DNA of 49,370 nucleotides from Deinococcus seoulensis (GCF_014648115.1 NZ_BMQM01000027.1:1-49370); one strand, 5' to 3'; positions 30,001 to 39,186 are shown, counted from the stretch's first letter. The notes: generated by a model from the sequence alone, not told the origin. A program made the numbers and translations.

Positions 30001-32881
30001 CGCGCAGGTGGAGAGCGACGGGCGCCGTCAGGTCGCCGCCCTGCGCCGCCAGTACCAGCAGGAGGACCTCGCCACGGCACGCAGCAACGCAGAAGCCGTC
30101 GCCGCCGCGGAGGGAGAGGCCCGCGCTGCCATCATCGCCGCGCTGCCCGAGGGAGCCGCGAAACGACAGGCCGAGCGGGAGGCTGAGCTGGCCAGCGTCC
30201 GCAGGGGCATCAGCGACCGCCTCGCTGCGCTGGCCGGGTACCCGGCCGAGCAGGCCCGCATCGAGCAGGCGGGGCAGCAGCAACTCGCCGCGCTCCGTCA
30301 GGGCTGGGCGCGGCAGGACGAGGCAGACGCCCGTGAGCGTGCCCGGCGCATCGTGACCGCATTCCAGGCAGCCCAGGACGCCCAGCTCGCCGCGCAGTCG
30401 GCCGCACGGGACGCGCAGGCGGCCCGGCTGGACCTCGACGTGGCCCGCCGGGTCGCGCAGGCCAGAGGAGGCGCGCAGGAGGTCGCCCGCATCGAACTCC
30501 AGGCAGCCCGTGACCGCGCCGCGCTGGCCGAGCAGTCCGCACGCGCGGAGGCGATGGCCCAGCGCGAGACCCTGGCCCGGACCACGAACGAGCGACTGAC
30601 CGCCGAGGGGGTCACGGCCGAGGAGCAGGCCCAGATCCGCCGCGAGTATTACGCCCGGGTGGCCGAACTGGACAGCAAATACACCGCCGATCAGGCCAAA
30701 CGCGTGCAGGATCGCGAACAGGCTGAGCGTGATGGGCTGGAACGCATCCGGGCCGCCCAGGTCGCTGCCGCGCAGCAACCCGTCACGGCCGCGCAGGCGG
30801 ACCTGAAAGGCCTGGAGAACCAGAAGGCACTGGCCAGCACCGCAGCCGAGCGGCTCGGCATCGAACAGCGCATCGTCGCCGCGCAGGACCGCCTCCGGGC
30901 CGCGTACCAGGGCATCCTCGACCGCGCCGCCCAGCTGCGGCTCACGGACGAGGAACGCCGCACCCTGGCCGATGGAGTCACCGAGGCGACGCAGGGGCAG
31001 GCACAGGCGACACGGGAGGTGGTCAACGTGCAGCAGGAACTCGTGGACCAGTCCCGCGCGCTGCTGGACTCCCGCCTCGCGCTGGTCGATGCGGAGGGAG
31101 AGCTGGCCCTCCGCATGGCCCGCACGGACGCGCAGGCTGCCGCTGCCCAGCAACGCCTGCTCAGCAACGCCCAGGCCCGCCTGACTGGACTGGACACCCA
31201 GATCAGCGGGGAGGCCGACGAGACCAAACGCAACGCACTCCTCCAGCAGCGCCTCGCCCTGACCGGACAGATCGCGGACCTGCAGGACCGCATCACGGCC
31301 GCCCCGCTGGACGGGGAGCGCAGACGCCTGACGCTGTACCAGGCTCAGGCGGAACTGCTGCTCCAGGCGACAGGCCTCTCCGATGACCGGGTGGCGGGCG
31401 CGCAGCTCGCCGTGCGGGCCGCGCAACAGGAGGTCAACCTCGCCCAGCGGGCACTCGATCTCGCCCGGACCGAGGCGGGACAGGACGAGGCGCGCACCAC
31501 CCTCACGCAGAAACAGACGGCGCTGCTCGGCGCGCAGGCTCAGGCCGTGCAGGTCCGTAACGAGCGGGACGCGCAGGCGCTGGACGTGGCAGAGGCGAGA
31601 CTGCGGGCAGAGGCGCGCATCACCGGCATGGCCGAGGATGCCGTCGCGGCGGCGCAGCTGGATCTGGACCTGACCCGCAGGCGCCTCGCCGCCACCTGGC
31701 AGGCCCAGGCCGCTCCCGACCAGACCGGCAGCCGCCGCGCCGAACTGGCGAAACAGGAGCTGGACCTGACCGCCCAGCAGGCGGAACAGGAACGCCGACT
31801 CACGGCCGCCCAGCGGGACCGCCGCACCCTGCTCGACGGACTCGCTGTCAGTCAGGGAGCCCTGACCCGCGCACTGGCCGGCGGCACGGTGGAGGCACAG
31901 AAAACCGCGCAGATCCAGGCGGACCTGCTCACCACCCGCCGCGCACTCATCACCGCCGAGCGGGAGTACAACAGCGCCGTTGCCAGCGGCGACCCGACCC
32001 GCCAGAAAACCGCGACCGACGCACTCACGCAGGCGATCACCGCCCAGCGCGGCGCCGTGCGAGCCCTGGCCGACAGTTACAGCGGGATGCTCACCGGCAT
32101 GGATAGCGTGCGGGACGCGGCGGCCCGCCTGAGCACCGTCGCCTACGGGGAGACCGGACGCGCCCCGAGCGCAGCCACCACCCAGCGCGAACTGGCGAGG
32201 CTTCAGGCGATCGAAACCCGCCGCAACGCCGCGCGCGCGCAGCTGACCGAGGCGCTCAGGGGCAGCGATGCCGACCTGATCGCCAAGGCGGCCAGCGAAT
32301 TCGCCACGCAGGAGGACCGCTACCGCAAACAGGCCGACGCACTCGACAAGGCCGGGACCAAATTCACCCGAACGGGGGAAAAAGAAGCTCAGCGCCTCGC
32401 GGATCAGGTGGACGACCTGGGCATCCAGTACGACCGCGAGAGCGTCATCGTGCAGGACCGCATCCGGGCCGCCAACCGGGAGGCAGAGGCCGCCGCGCTG
32501 TTCAGTGCAGCCGTGGACCGCTACGTGGCCGCCACCCCGGACGCCGTGCCCGGCCAGCAGGACGACCGGCCCGTGTACGTGGTGGAAGGTCGCCGCTACA
32601 ACTCCCTGGCGGACGCGCAGGCCAGCCTGAACCGCGCGCAACTCCCCGCCGCGCAGGCGGCCGTGATGCCGGACCTCACCCGCCTGATTGACCTGCTCCA
32701 GACCCAGCAGACCAGCAGGACGGCACCCGCCGCGCCTGCCACCGTCCCCGCCCCGAACCACACCACCAACTGGGACGTGGAGGTCACCGTCAACGGCGCC
32801 GGGCTGAACCCTGATCAGGTCGCCAATCAGGTCATCACGAAACTGGAGGACCGCGCCCGCCGGTCCGGGAGGAACTGCTGA
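27092..32881 (+). CDS. Tail tape measure protein
   Basis: At 1929 aa this is the largest gene. After an Ala-rich helical start come a hydrophobic segment (PILAAATALGAFTAAMVA, about 331-348) and the TP901 tape-measure core (FQAVMVDIKALTS, NRAGLTAEEAIRGG, TAAQGGFRSMQDAGTSL, about 360-590). More than 1000 residues of Ala/Gln/Arg-rich coiled coil follow, then a short C-terminal domain (TNWDVEVTVNGAGL). The protein sets tail length. At about 1.5 angstrom per residue it predicts a tail near 290 nm, an estimate only. The stop overlaps the next ATG. Confidence 0.93.
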   Translation: MTGPTLPPLTGTASLDVTQFRKGTRDALNALREVVDYAKKQGTLTLTAKLSGASTAAIRKTITDAMGTDTLSVKLTFNPASVAAAIRDLRTALSAVAGINVSALTALQIKINDQIRQLTALIAQLRALGGGGGSGNRGSSFSAGTQTLLADLERLNNEYRRGDVNAATYVARLTSLQASLRTAAAAATAGTAEFRALDTALTRTVQGMRNVNSDGITKLRTELAGARAQFDAAAAAATNLAERRAAIAAYEADLNRIRVSLQGMAAAGNLTAQQLGTVNRLLAQTAREQQTLRGGINIAGLSGNISNALQQLSGFIPGLSQVSGLFGTLPLPILAAATALGAFTAAMVASFRTAADFQAVMVDIKALTSPTADGLRDLNAAARTLGLDLGVGPRDAAKAILELNRAGLTAEEAIRGGLAGALTLAGAAGIETATAAKLAASAMTAFKLSAADLPQVADNFANFANSTFLGAEDLALAIAAVGPVAVNAGLSIEQFSGIMATAAQGGFRSMQDAGTSLKTMILSLQSPSETGAAALERIGVNAYEADGSFRPFLSTVDDLRAALKGMTEQGRNNVLRDIFGQDAIRIATILYASNTEEIEKNIETQGKVGEAARVAKERLESYQGEVKLLTAAWEEFKTQIGEGALPAMTDLIKELRSNLTWLRQNTEALQKFGEAMGAASKLGLNPFTQGTSDARRNSQAFAEIAQVYADAEAAAAKSGEALLARATELERAGDRTSIAAAKMLRAMQELREAQEGEITGRNFFTGEPTRAIDLQLVEQKTQALAELQAELAAVRAEVARNPQANGPAAGPDLEPARVKAQSAAVRDLRKALGDRAFQLKIGGLDGVEREVAQVGKAFDELRKKLKTSFGGNLNSSELKGALAELAEAQAKEEWAVRAKYAADKARERADDLAAAQQSARDSAFAVQRAEIQAMEQGRARVQAERALELRELQASIAEQVAEYEKFPQLRAQVESDGRRQVAALRRQYQQEDLATARSNAEAVAAAEGEARAAIIAALPEGAAKRQAEREAELASVRRGISDRLAALAGYPAEQARIEQAGQQQLAALRQGWARQDEADARERARRIVTAFQAAQDAQLAAQSAARDAQAARLDLDVARRVAQARGGAQEVARIELQAARDRAALAEQSARAEAMAQRETLARTTNERLTAEGVTAEEQAQIRREYYARVAELDSKYTADQAKRVQDREQAERDGLERIRAAQVAAAQQPVTAAQADLKGLENQKALASTAAERLGIEQRIVAAQDRLRAAYQGILDRAAQLRLTDEERRTLADGVTEATQGQAQATREVVNVQQELVDQSRALLDSRLALVDAEGELALRMARTDAQAAAAQQRLLSNAQARLTGLDTQISGEADETKRNALLQQRLALTGQIADLQDRITAAPLDGERRRLTLYQAQAELLLQATGLSDDRVAGAQLAVRAAQQEVNLAQRALDLARTEAGQDEARTTLTQKQTALLGAQAQAVQVRNERDAQALDVAEARLRAEARITGMAEDAVAAAQLDLDLTRRRLAATWQAQAAPDQTGSRRAELAKQELDLTAQQAEQERRLTAAQRDRRTLLDGLAVSQGALTRALAGGTVEAQKTAQIQADLLTTRRALITAEREYNSAVASGDPTRQKTATDALTQAITAQRGAVRALADSYSGMLTGMDSVRDAAARLSTVAYGETGRAPSAATTQRELARLQAIETRRNAARAQLTEALRGSDADLIAKAASEFATQEDRYRKQADALDKAGTKFTRTGEKEAQRLADQVDDLGIQYDRESVIVQDRIRAANREAEAAALFSAAVDRYVAATPDAVPGQQDDRPVYVVEGRRYNSLADAQASLNRAQLPAAQAAVMPDLTRLIDLLQTQQTSRTAPAAPATVPAPNHTTNWDVEVTVNGAGLNPDQVANQVITKLEDRARRSGRNC

Positions 32882-33258
32882 TGGCCCGGTACACCCTGAT
32901 CATCGCCGGGGTCCAGATGAACCCCAGCGTCCCACCGGACGCCGTGAGCCGCACCGGGGGCGGCCGGACCGTCCGGGACCGCGTGAGCATCACTGGCGTG
33001 AACCTGCGCTCCCTGGGGCCAGTCACGCCCACCCGCGTCACCATCGCCAGCCCTGGCCCGGAGTGGGTGCTCAGTGAGGCACAGATCGCGCACCTGAGTG
33101 CCCTGGAGCGCTCCGGCGCACCGTTCGCGGTGACCCTGGGCGAGGGCTACGAGGTCACCGGGACGTTCAACAGTTGCCGCCTCGACGGGGACGCCACGTT
33201 CCGCCCGGCCCGCGCGCCCGGCTGGACCAACTACTCATTCACCCTGCACCTCGGCTAG
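32881..33258 (+). CDS. Small tail-tip protein (125 aa)
   Basis: The ATG at 32881 overlaps the tape-measure stop (TGATG). It is beta-rich: RYTLIIAGVQMNPSVP, then RVSITGVNLRSLGPVTPT and APGWTNYSFTLHLG, with no recognised family. Directly after a tape measure, siphoviruses carry the distal tail or minor tail protein that starts the tip, so a tip adaptor is likely. It is short for a classical Dit. Confidence 0.55.
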   Translation: MARYTLIIAGVQMNPSVPPDAVSRTGGGRTVRDRVSITGVNLRSLGPVTPTRVTIASPGPEWVLSEAQIAHLSALERSGAPFAVTLGEGYEVTGTFNSCRLDGDATFRPARAPGWTNYSFTLHLG

Positions 33259-33266
33259 GAGCCACG

Positions 33267-33593
33267 ATGAAACAACTCACCCTGCAGGACAGCAGCGGCA
33301 ACACCATCACCGCCTGGGATTTCGGGGAGGTGCCCACCGGGGAGCAGTCCGCCGCGCTCACCATCACCCTCCGCAACACCGGCGACGAGCCCCTGACCGG
33401 CATCACCGCCAGTATCAGCCAGGGCAGCAGCGCGGACGGGGAGCTGCGCGTCACGCTCGCCGGGATCGCCCTGACAGCCGTGCCCGCCTCCCTGCCCGAC
33501 CTCGCGCCCGGAGCGGGGCACGCCGGGACTGCCACGTTCATCGGCCCCAGCGTGCCCGTCGATTCCGGCACGCTGCGCTGGACCGCCAGTTGA
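33267..33593 (+). CDS. Ig-like beta-sandwich tail protein (108 aa)
   Basis: The ATG at 33267 follows TAGGAGCC. The 108 aa are almost all beta: LTLQDSSGNTITAWDFGE, then SAALTITLRNTGDEPLTG and GHAGTATFIGPSVPVDSG. The pattern resembles a single immunoglobulin-like or ASPM/CARDB-like domain, often used as decoration on phage tails to touch cell-surface carbohydrate. The function is inferred from fold and place. Confidence 0.55.
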   Translation: MKQLTLQDSSGNTITAWDFGEVPTGEQSAALTITLRNTGDEPLTGITASISQGSSADGELRVTLAGIALTAVPASLPDLAPGAGHAGTATFIGPSVPVDSGTLRWTAS

Positions 33594-33604
33594 GGCGGTA
33601 ACGC

Positions 33605-35818
33605 ATGCCCTTCATCATCCAGCGCCGTGGCGGTGGCCACTCCGGCGAGGTGGTGTTCACGGCCCGCACCCCCCCGAGCGTGCGTGGCAGCGTCACCCTC
33701 ACCGCCCGCCGCCCGGTCCCCATCAGCGGCGAGGCGACGTTCAGCGCGTCCATCCCCACCCCGGACGCTTCGAGCAGCCGCGACATCGAGTACCTCACCG
33801 ACCTGACCGGGCTGCCTGCCCAGGTGCTGACTGCCGAGTACCGCCACACCGGGCAGCACGAGGAGTTGACCGTGACCGTGGACGGCCTGCACCCGCTCGC
33901 CACCCCGACCGCGCAGATCAGGCTCCAGGCGCGGAACGGGACGGGCGTGCGGCTCGGGGAGCTGCCCACCCGCGTATTCCGGGCCGCCACGCAGGAGCCC
34001 CAGCTGAACACCGGCGAGGAGCAGACGACGTTCGTGTTCCGCAATTCCTTCGACGGCCTGCTGCGAGGCGTGCGGCTGCCGGAACTCATTCCGTGGAAGC
34101 TCAACCCCAGCCCGGACCTCTGCGCGGGGCGGAGGCAGCAGCAGAACGTCAGCGAACTCGTGCGCGGCATCCTCCAGGCGCACGTGGACGGCGCGTTCCG
34201 CCTCGACGACGACCCGCTCCGCAGCAGCGTTTGGGTGGAAGGCCGCACTGACTACAGCACCCTGGGCAAAACCCCGCAGCAGGTCTGGGACGACACGTAC
34301 GGTCTGCTCGGCATGGTCCTGTGGGTCGCGCCGCTCGACACGGGCATCCGGCTCGTCGGGACGTGGCCGCAACCTGTCGCAGACGGCTCCGGACCCGTCA
34401 TCAGCGCGGACTGGCGCCTGACCGACCTGCCGCAGCGGCAGTGGTACCAGACGCCCAGACGCCTGACCCTACGCGGAGCGGAGCACGCCACCGACCTCAC
34501 GCCGGACCTGCTGCTCGACCTCATTGGCCCGGACCCGGCGAGGGTGGAACTGGAGCGGGAGCTGTACCCGAACGCTGAGTGGTTTGAGGCACCCGAGAGC
34601 AGCGGCACCAGCACCGTGCAGCGTGGGTACCGGAAGCTCGGCGGCCAGCTGGTCGCTCAGGTCGAGGTCACGACGGGCGACGTGAGTGTGCAGGAAACCG
34701 TGGACGGGGAGCCGCGAATGCGCCTGCTGTACGGAGTGGCGACCGGCTACAAACGCACTGAGACCACCTACGACCCGAACTGCCAGGGTCGGCCGGTCTC
34801 GCAGCGCACCGAGACGCGCGGCTGGGGGTACGACCTCCAGACCGTGCTGGGCAGCTACAGCGTCCCAGGGCCAGGTCTGAACATCACCCTGCGGACCGGC
34901 GACCTCGTGGCAGAGGAAACCACGCTGACCACGTACACCTACAGCCCCCAGGGGCACCAGACGGGTGAGACGACCACCACGCGCCGACTGGCCAGCATGG
35001 AGCAGGCCGGAGCGGAGGGTGACCTCGCGGACCGGGGGCCACTGACCGGGCGGGAGTACGTCACCCAGACGATCACGCAGACCTGGGCACCGATGGGCGC
35101 GGGACGCTGGCGCTACAGCAGCGGCGTGAGCGGGCAGACGCTCGTGCCGGTGTATGACGCGGAGAGCCGGGAAGCGGTGCGGACCGTGGCCCTGGCCCGC
35201 AGCACCCCGGACGCGCCGCGCGTGACGGATCAGGCCCCACCCAGCTACGACTGCCGCCCGTACTGCGAGGTGATCCGCGAACTGCTGGACCCGACTGGGA
35301 TGGTGCTCAACGCCGGGGACGCCGGGCTAGCAGAGGAGCGCGAGGTCAGCGTCCCGATGCTCAGACCGGCCGACCTGACCCAGGTGGCCGGGCGTGTGCT
35401 GGCCGCCGACTGGCACCGCGAGATCAGAACGTTTTCCGTCCCGTTCCCGCTCGGGTACCACCCCGGCAGCTGGCTGGCGGACGGGCGCGTGCAGAGCCTG
35501 ACCATCCGGATCAATGCGCCGGATGACGTGGTGTCGGAGGTTACCTGCGCCCGGCTCGACTCCACCCTGATGGGACCGGGCAGCGCGGCTGTGGAACCGC
35601 TCCGGGCCGACCCGAACGCCGGGCGGGCGCTGATGCTCGCCGGGGCGCCCGGCGGGGCGCGCGTCAGGCTCGTGACCGGCTGGGACCCCGGTGTGAGCGA
35701 GGCGATCACCGAGGACGCCCTGGTCGTGTTCCGGAGCGGCTACCCACCCAGGTCGGGGGATGAGATCGACTGGCAGCTGATCCGGGGTCAGCGGGAGGCG
35801 ACGAATGCCCGACGATGA
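33605..35818 (+). CDS. Tail tip/baseplate hub protein (737 aa)
   Basis: The ATG at 33605 has GAGGCGG upstream. An N-terminal beta segment (HSGEVVFTARTPPSVRG) is followed by hub-like sequence: IEYLTDLTGLPAQVLTAE, VSELVRGILQAHVDGAF, TPQQVWDDTYGLLGMVLW, then beta-rich repeats with YGVATGYKRTETTYDP and a C-terminal part containing REIRTFSVPFPLGYHPGS. Size and position correspond to the hub or tail-associated protein that seals the tube and carries fibres. No peptidase motif was seen. The stop overlaps the next gene by 14 nt. Confidence 0.65.
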   Translation: MPFIIQRRGGGHSGEVVFTARTPPSVRGSVTLTARRPVPISGEATFSASIPTPDASSSRDIEYLTDLTGLPAQVLTAEYRHTGQHEELTVTVDGLHPLATPTAQIRLQARNGTGVRLGELPTRVFRAATQEPQLNTGEEQTTFVFRNSFDGLLRGVRLPELIPWKLNPSPDLCAGRRQQQNVSELVRGILQAHVDGAFRLDDDPLRSSVWVEGRTDYSTLGKTPQQVWDDTYGLLGMVLWVAPLDTGIRLVGTWPQPVADGSGPVISADWRLTDLPQRQWYQTPRRLTLRGAEHATDLTPDLLLDLIGPDPARVELERELYPNAEWFEAPESSGTSTVQRGYRKLGGQLVAQVEVTTGDVSVQETVDGEPRMRLLYGVATGYKRTETTYDPNCQGRPVSQRTETRGWGYDLQTVLGSYSVPGPGLNITLRTGDLVAEETTLTTYTYSPQGHQTGETTTTRRLASMEQAGAEGDLADRGPLTGREYVTQTITQTWAPMGAGRWRYSSGVSGQTLVPVYDAESREAVRTVALARSTPDAPRVTDQAPPSYDCRPYCEVIRELLDPTGMVLNAGDAGLAEEREVSVPMLRPADLTQVAGRVLAADWHREIRTFSVPFPLGYHPGSWLADGRVQSLTIRINAPDDVVSEVTCARLDSTLMGPGSAAVEPLRADPNAGRALMLAGAPGGARVRLVTGWDPGVSEAITEDALVVFRSGYPPRSGDEIDWQLIRGQREATNARR

Positions 35819-37160
35819 CCTCCTCACGCTGCTGCTGGGCTGCGGATGCCGGAAACGCTGCTGCTGCAGCGCACCCGACCCCACGCCCACCCAGCCCACC
35901 ACGCCGCTGTTCGGGCAGGCGCCCCGAACCGTCCCGCCCCCGCGCCTGCCGGACGAGACGCCGTTCATCCCAACGGCACCCTCCCACGCCACCGGGCAGC
36001 GCCCCTCGGACTTCGGAGTGCCGCACGTCCCCAGCACCGACCCCGACGGCCGCCCCACCCCCCGCACCGCCACCCCCAACCGCAGCGCGGCCGTCACCCT
36101 CGACACCGGCGAGACCCGCCCGCTCAACGAGGCCTTCCAGGTCGACCATCAGGCCCGCGAGATCCGCCTCGCCCCCATCGCCACCGACCGCACCCTGCGC
36201 CGCGTCCGCGCCGACGGCGAACTCCTCACCATCAACGCCCGCTTCTGGGAGTACGCCATCGGCACCCCCTCCTGGGAGTACGACCTCAGCCCCACCGTCG
36301 CCGCCAGCCGCGTCGAAGCCGTGCACGCCACCCTCGAACAGCGCGTCCTCACCTACGCCGGCACGGAAAGCCAGCAGTCCGGCCAGCTCGTCACCAGCAC
36401 CCCCGCCCGCGTCGTCCGCTTCCAGTGGACCCGCCTCGCCACCCCGCAGGAACCCCAGGCGTTCCGCCTGCGCGCCCGCCGCGCCTCCTACCAGGACACG
36501 GACGGTAGCCCCCTCGAACGCATCGTGTGGTTCATCGACGCCCGCGTCACCCAGGCCGACGGCACCCCCAGCTGGGAAACCATCGGCGTCCGCCCCACCT
36601 GGGCCCCACCCGTCAACGTCGCCGCCGACACCGCCGAGGACGCCTGGCCCTTCCAGCCCGGCCAGATACTCGCCCTTCCCGTGGAGGACCTGTTCGAACC
36701 GGACTACACCAGCACCACCAGCGCCGTGTTCGACCGGTTCGTGTTCGCCACCGACCAGCCGCCCCTCCCGGAGTTGGTGGACCTGAGCGGCCCGCGCTGG
36801 ATCTCCCCGGACGGCCGCGTCCGCATCGACGGTCCCGCCAGCCGCGACCCCGCCCTCCTCACCCACCTCGACACGCTGATCACGCCCGCCGGGACCTTCG
36901 CCGGTCCTGGCAGCTGGGCCGCGTACCGGGGCGCGCACGGCGGGCCCGTCCTCCTGATCGACGTGGGCGGAACGGTCACGCGCGTCGACCTGCCGCCCGA
37001 AGGTCCAGACAGAGTGCAGGCGGTGCCGCTCCAGACCTTCCTGAACGGCCTGGGGGTGAGTGAGCCCGGCTGGTCCGGCTTCGCCCGCACCGGACCGCTG
37101 TACAGCGCGTGGCCGCCGCACGAGGCACTCACGCGCGACGCCGAAGCCATCGAAACCTGA
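35805..37160 (+). CDS. Tail protein with Cys-rich N-terminus (451 aa)
   Basis: The ATG at 35805 lies inside the hub gene. Residues 7-22 are LLTLLLGCGCRKRCCC, a dense cysteine cluster that could bind metal or anchor by disulfides. A Pro-rich linker to about residue 85 follows, then a beta-rich body (FWEYAIGTPSWEYDLSPT, ERIVWFIDARVTQADG, PGSWAAYRGAHGGPVL). No family is recognised. Its place among tip and fibre genes makes it a structural tail component. Confidence 0.6.
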   Translation: MPDDDLLTLLLGCGCRKRCCCSAPDPTPTQPTTPLFGQAPRTVPPPRLPDETPFIPTAPSHATGQRPSDFGVPHVPSTDPDGRPTPRTATPNRSAAVTLDTGETRPLNEAFQVDHQAREIRLAPIATDRTLRRVRADGELLTINARFWEYAIGTPSWEYDLSPTVAASRVEAVHATLEQRVLTYAGTESQQSGQLVTSTPARVVRFQWTRLATPQEPQAFRLRARRASYQDTDGSPLERIVWFIDARVTQADGTPSWETIGVRPTWAPPVNVAADTAEDAWPFQPGQILALPVEDLFEPDYTSTTSAVFDRFVFATDQPPLPELVDLSGPRWISPDGRVRIDGPASRDPALLTHLDTLITPAGTFAGPGSWAAYRGAHGGPVLLIDVGGTVTRVDLPPEGPDRVQAVPLQTFLNGLGVSEPGWSGFARTGPLYSAWPPHEALTRDAEAIET

Positions 37161-37185
37161 GACCCCTCACCTGAAGGAGATTCCC

Positions 37186-37845
37186 ATGGGACTGGCCCTG
37201 CGCGACTGGGACCCGTGGCGGGACGCCCGCGCCGAGGACTGGCGCGCCGCCCGCCTCGCCCGCCCCCGCACCCCACCGACCACCCCCCTCCCCCCGGACC
37301 GCGCGCCGCCATCCCCTCCGCTGGGCGTGGCGGTGGTGGACGCCGTTCCCGGCGCGTCACGGGACGAACCCCTCCCCAGGGCGCGTGCGCCCTGGCTGCG
37401 CCCCACCCTCGTCGAACGCTGGAACGCCCAGGCGCAGACGTGGGAGGCGTCCCCCGCCGCCCTGGCCATCCTGGCGCGGCGCAGCGCGTTCAGCCCGGCC
37501 GGGTGGCCCGACGAGATCGACGACCGCCGGAAGGTGCCGGGCCGGTTGCGCGTGACCTACCCGGCTGGACCGCCGCTGCTCGACCAGCCCATGACTCGCG
37601 TGCTGACCGCGCGCGGAACCCTGCCGACCCAGCCTTGGTTGATCGACGACCAACCCGCCGATCTCTGGCCCCTCGGCCCGTACGCCCGGCCGAACACAGT
37701 GGGCCGGTACCCGCGCGGCGTGTACCCGCTGGCCGTGATCACCCCGCTGGTCACCGCGCCGAACCAGCCGCTGACCTTCACCCTCGACCTGCGCGGCGGA
37801 CAGCTCATGCAATTGCTGCTCGCGCTGACTGGAGTGCCTTCATGA
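37186..37845 (+). CDS. Hypothetical tail-region protein (219 aa)
   Basis: The ATG at 37186 follows GAAGGAGA. It begins MGLALRDWDPWRDARAEDW, continues through a Pro-rich linker, then a domain with RPTLVERWNAQAQTWEA and PGRLRVTYPAGPPLLDQ, and ends in LDLRGGQLMQLLLALTG. No known domain is seen. The stop overlaps the following fibre gene (ATGA at 37842), so the two are coupled and it may be a fibre adaptor or assembly factor. Confidence 0.55.
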   Translation: MGLALRDWDPWRDARAEDWRAARLARPRTPPTTPLPPDRAPPSPPLGVAVVDAVPGASRDEPLPRARAPWLRPTLVERWNAQAQTWEASPAALAILARRSAFSPAGWPDEIDDRRKVPGRLRVTYPAGPPLLDQPMTRVLTARGTLPTQPWLIDDQPADLWPLGPYARPNTVGRYPRGVYPLAVITPLVTAPNQPLTFTLDLRGGQLMQLLLALTGVPS

Positions 37846-39185
37846 CCCAACCCGGCTCCCCGCCCGACCCTGCCCAGTGGACCTGGGTGGACCTCTTCGA
37901 CCGGACCTTCCTCGGCCCGGACTACGCCGTCACCAGCAACGCCAACGCCGGCGCGACCGTCACCGCCGGGGAACTCGTGATCGGCCCCATGTCCCTCCAG
38001 AGCAACCCCGGCACCCTGCGCACCAGCGTCACGCTCAGCGCGGACCGCTGGCAGGCCCCGGACCTGCAACTGCAACTCGATCACCGCTGGGCACCCACCG
38101 CCGGCAACCCCGCCCAGAGTCCGATCCTCGAACTGACCGTCGTTGGCGAAACAAAGAACCTGACCTGGGACGGAGAGCGCCTCACCTGGGGCACCGTCAC
38201 CCTCGGAACGGCCAGTGGCGTCCCGACCGCGAACGGCACCACGTACCGCACCCGCCTGACCGCCGACCGCACCCAGGGCCGCCTGCAGGTGTCCCGCAAC
38301 GGGGACGGTCTGCTGGACGTGCCGCTGCCCGCCGACTGGGACGCCGGGATCGGCGCGGGCGGCACCGTGCAGGTCTCGCAGGCGTCCCGGAACGGGGGTA
38401 GTGACTTTACGCCGGTCCGGACGTTCATCGACAGCCTCGCCGTGCGGCGCGGGGACGGCACGGCCGACCTGAGCAGCGGCACCCTGAACTCCAGCGGCGG
38501 CATGCGACTCGGCGGGGAGTGGCGCTTCGCGCCCGGCCCTCCCGACGACGGCGTCGGCAGCGACGGGGACGTCTGGGCGGACACGGGCGGCAGCGGCCTG
38601 ATCTACCAGCGTCAGGCCGGCACGTACCAGCCCGTCACGCACCTCCTCGGTGCGCCCGGCCCTCAGGGAGAACAAGGCCCTCAGGGTCCAGCCGGCCCGC
38701 AGGGACCGGCGGGTCGTGACGGGGTGGACGGTCAGCCCGGCGAGCTGGTCGGCGCGGTGGCTGTGCCGCTGCTGCTCGGGGACGCCACGCCCGACGGCGG
38801 CCTGCTGATCCCGCTGAACCCAGGAGCCGGGAGCCTGATCGGGTACGAGCTGCTGGGGGTGGATGGCCCTGCCGTGCAGATAGAGCACATCAGCGACGGG
38901 AACGAGTACCAGCCCGTGACGTTCCCCTTCACCCTGACCGCTGGAGCGCTGCGCCTCACCCGCACGGACGACAGCGGCGCGGTGACCATGCTGCGCGCCC
39001 GGAGCCGGCCCGGTCAGGGCGGCGGGGGCGGGAGTGCCGGTTTCACCTTCCAGGCGGACGGCGACGGCTTCCTGATCATCAACGAAGCGCAGATCTCCAC
39101 CGAGGGTGACGGCTTCGTGACCGTCACCAACGCCACCGCCACCGCGGACAGCGAGGGCTTCATCACGCTCGAAAGGACCCCCTGA
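37842..39185 (+). CDS. Tail fibre with lectin-like head and collagen-like repeat
   Basis: A 447-aa protein. Residues 10-200 look like a concanavalin/laminin-type beta sandwich (VDLFDRTFLGPDYAVTS, LQLQLDHRWAP). A collagen-like stretch of 11 G-X-Y triplets follows, encoded at 38649-38747 (GAP GPQ GEQ GPQ GPA and so on), then a beta domain and three C-terminal repeats of about 15 residues (ADGDGFLIINEAQIS, TEGDGFVTVTNATAT, ADSEGFITLERTP). Such trimeric fibres bind the host surface. The collagen segment probably forms a stiff triple-helix spacer, which is inference from composition. Confidence 0.75.
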   Translation: MTQPGSPPDPAQWTWVDLFDRTFLGPDYAVTSNANAGATVTAGELVIGPMSLQSNPGTLRTSVTLSADRWQAPDLQLQLDHRWAPTAGNPAQSPILELTVVGETKNLTWDGERLTWGTVTLGTASGVPTANGTTYRTRLTADRTQGRLQVSRNGDGLLDVPLPADWDAGIGAGGTVQVSQASRNGGSDFTPVRTFIDSLAVRRGDGTADLSSGTLNSSGGMRLGGEWRFAPGPPDDGVGSDGDVWADTGGSGLIYQRQAGTYQPVTHLLGAPGPQGEQGPQGPAGPQGPAGRDGVDGQPGELVGAVAVPLLLGDATPDGGLLIPLNPGAGSLIGYELLGVDGPAVQIEHISDGNEYQPVTFPFTLTAGALRLTRTDDSGAVTMLRARSRPGQGGGGGSAGFTFQADGDGFLIINEAQISTEGDGFVTVTNATATADSEGFITLERTP

Positions 39186-39186
39186 C

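Noticed and set aside
28667..32761. Open minus-strand frame of over 1300 codons opposite the tape measure gene
   Set aside because: Third-position GC bias of the real gene keeps the opposite strand open. The translated product is Leu/Gly/Arg-rich and has no domain, start signal or context.
35815..36786. Overlapping plus-strand frame rich in Ser, Pro and Ala inside the Cys-rich tail protein gene
   Set aside because: Low-complexity translation without domain structure, expected from the +1 frame of high-GC DNA.
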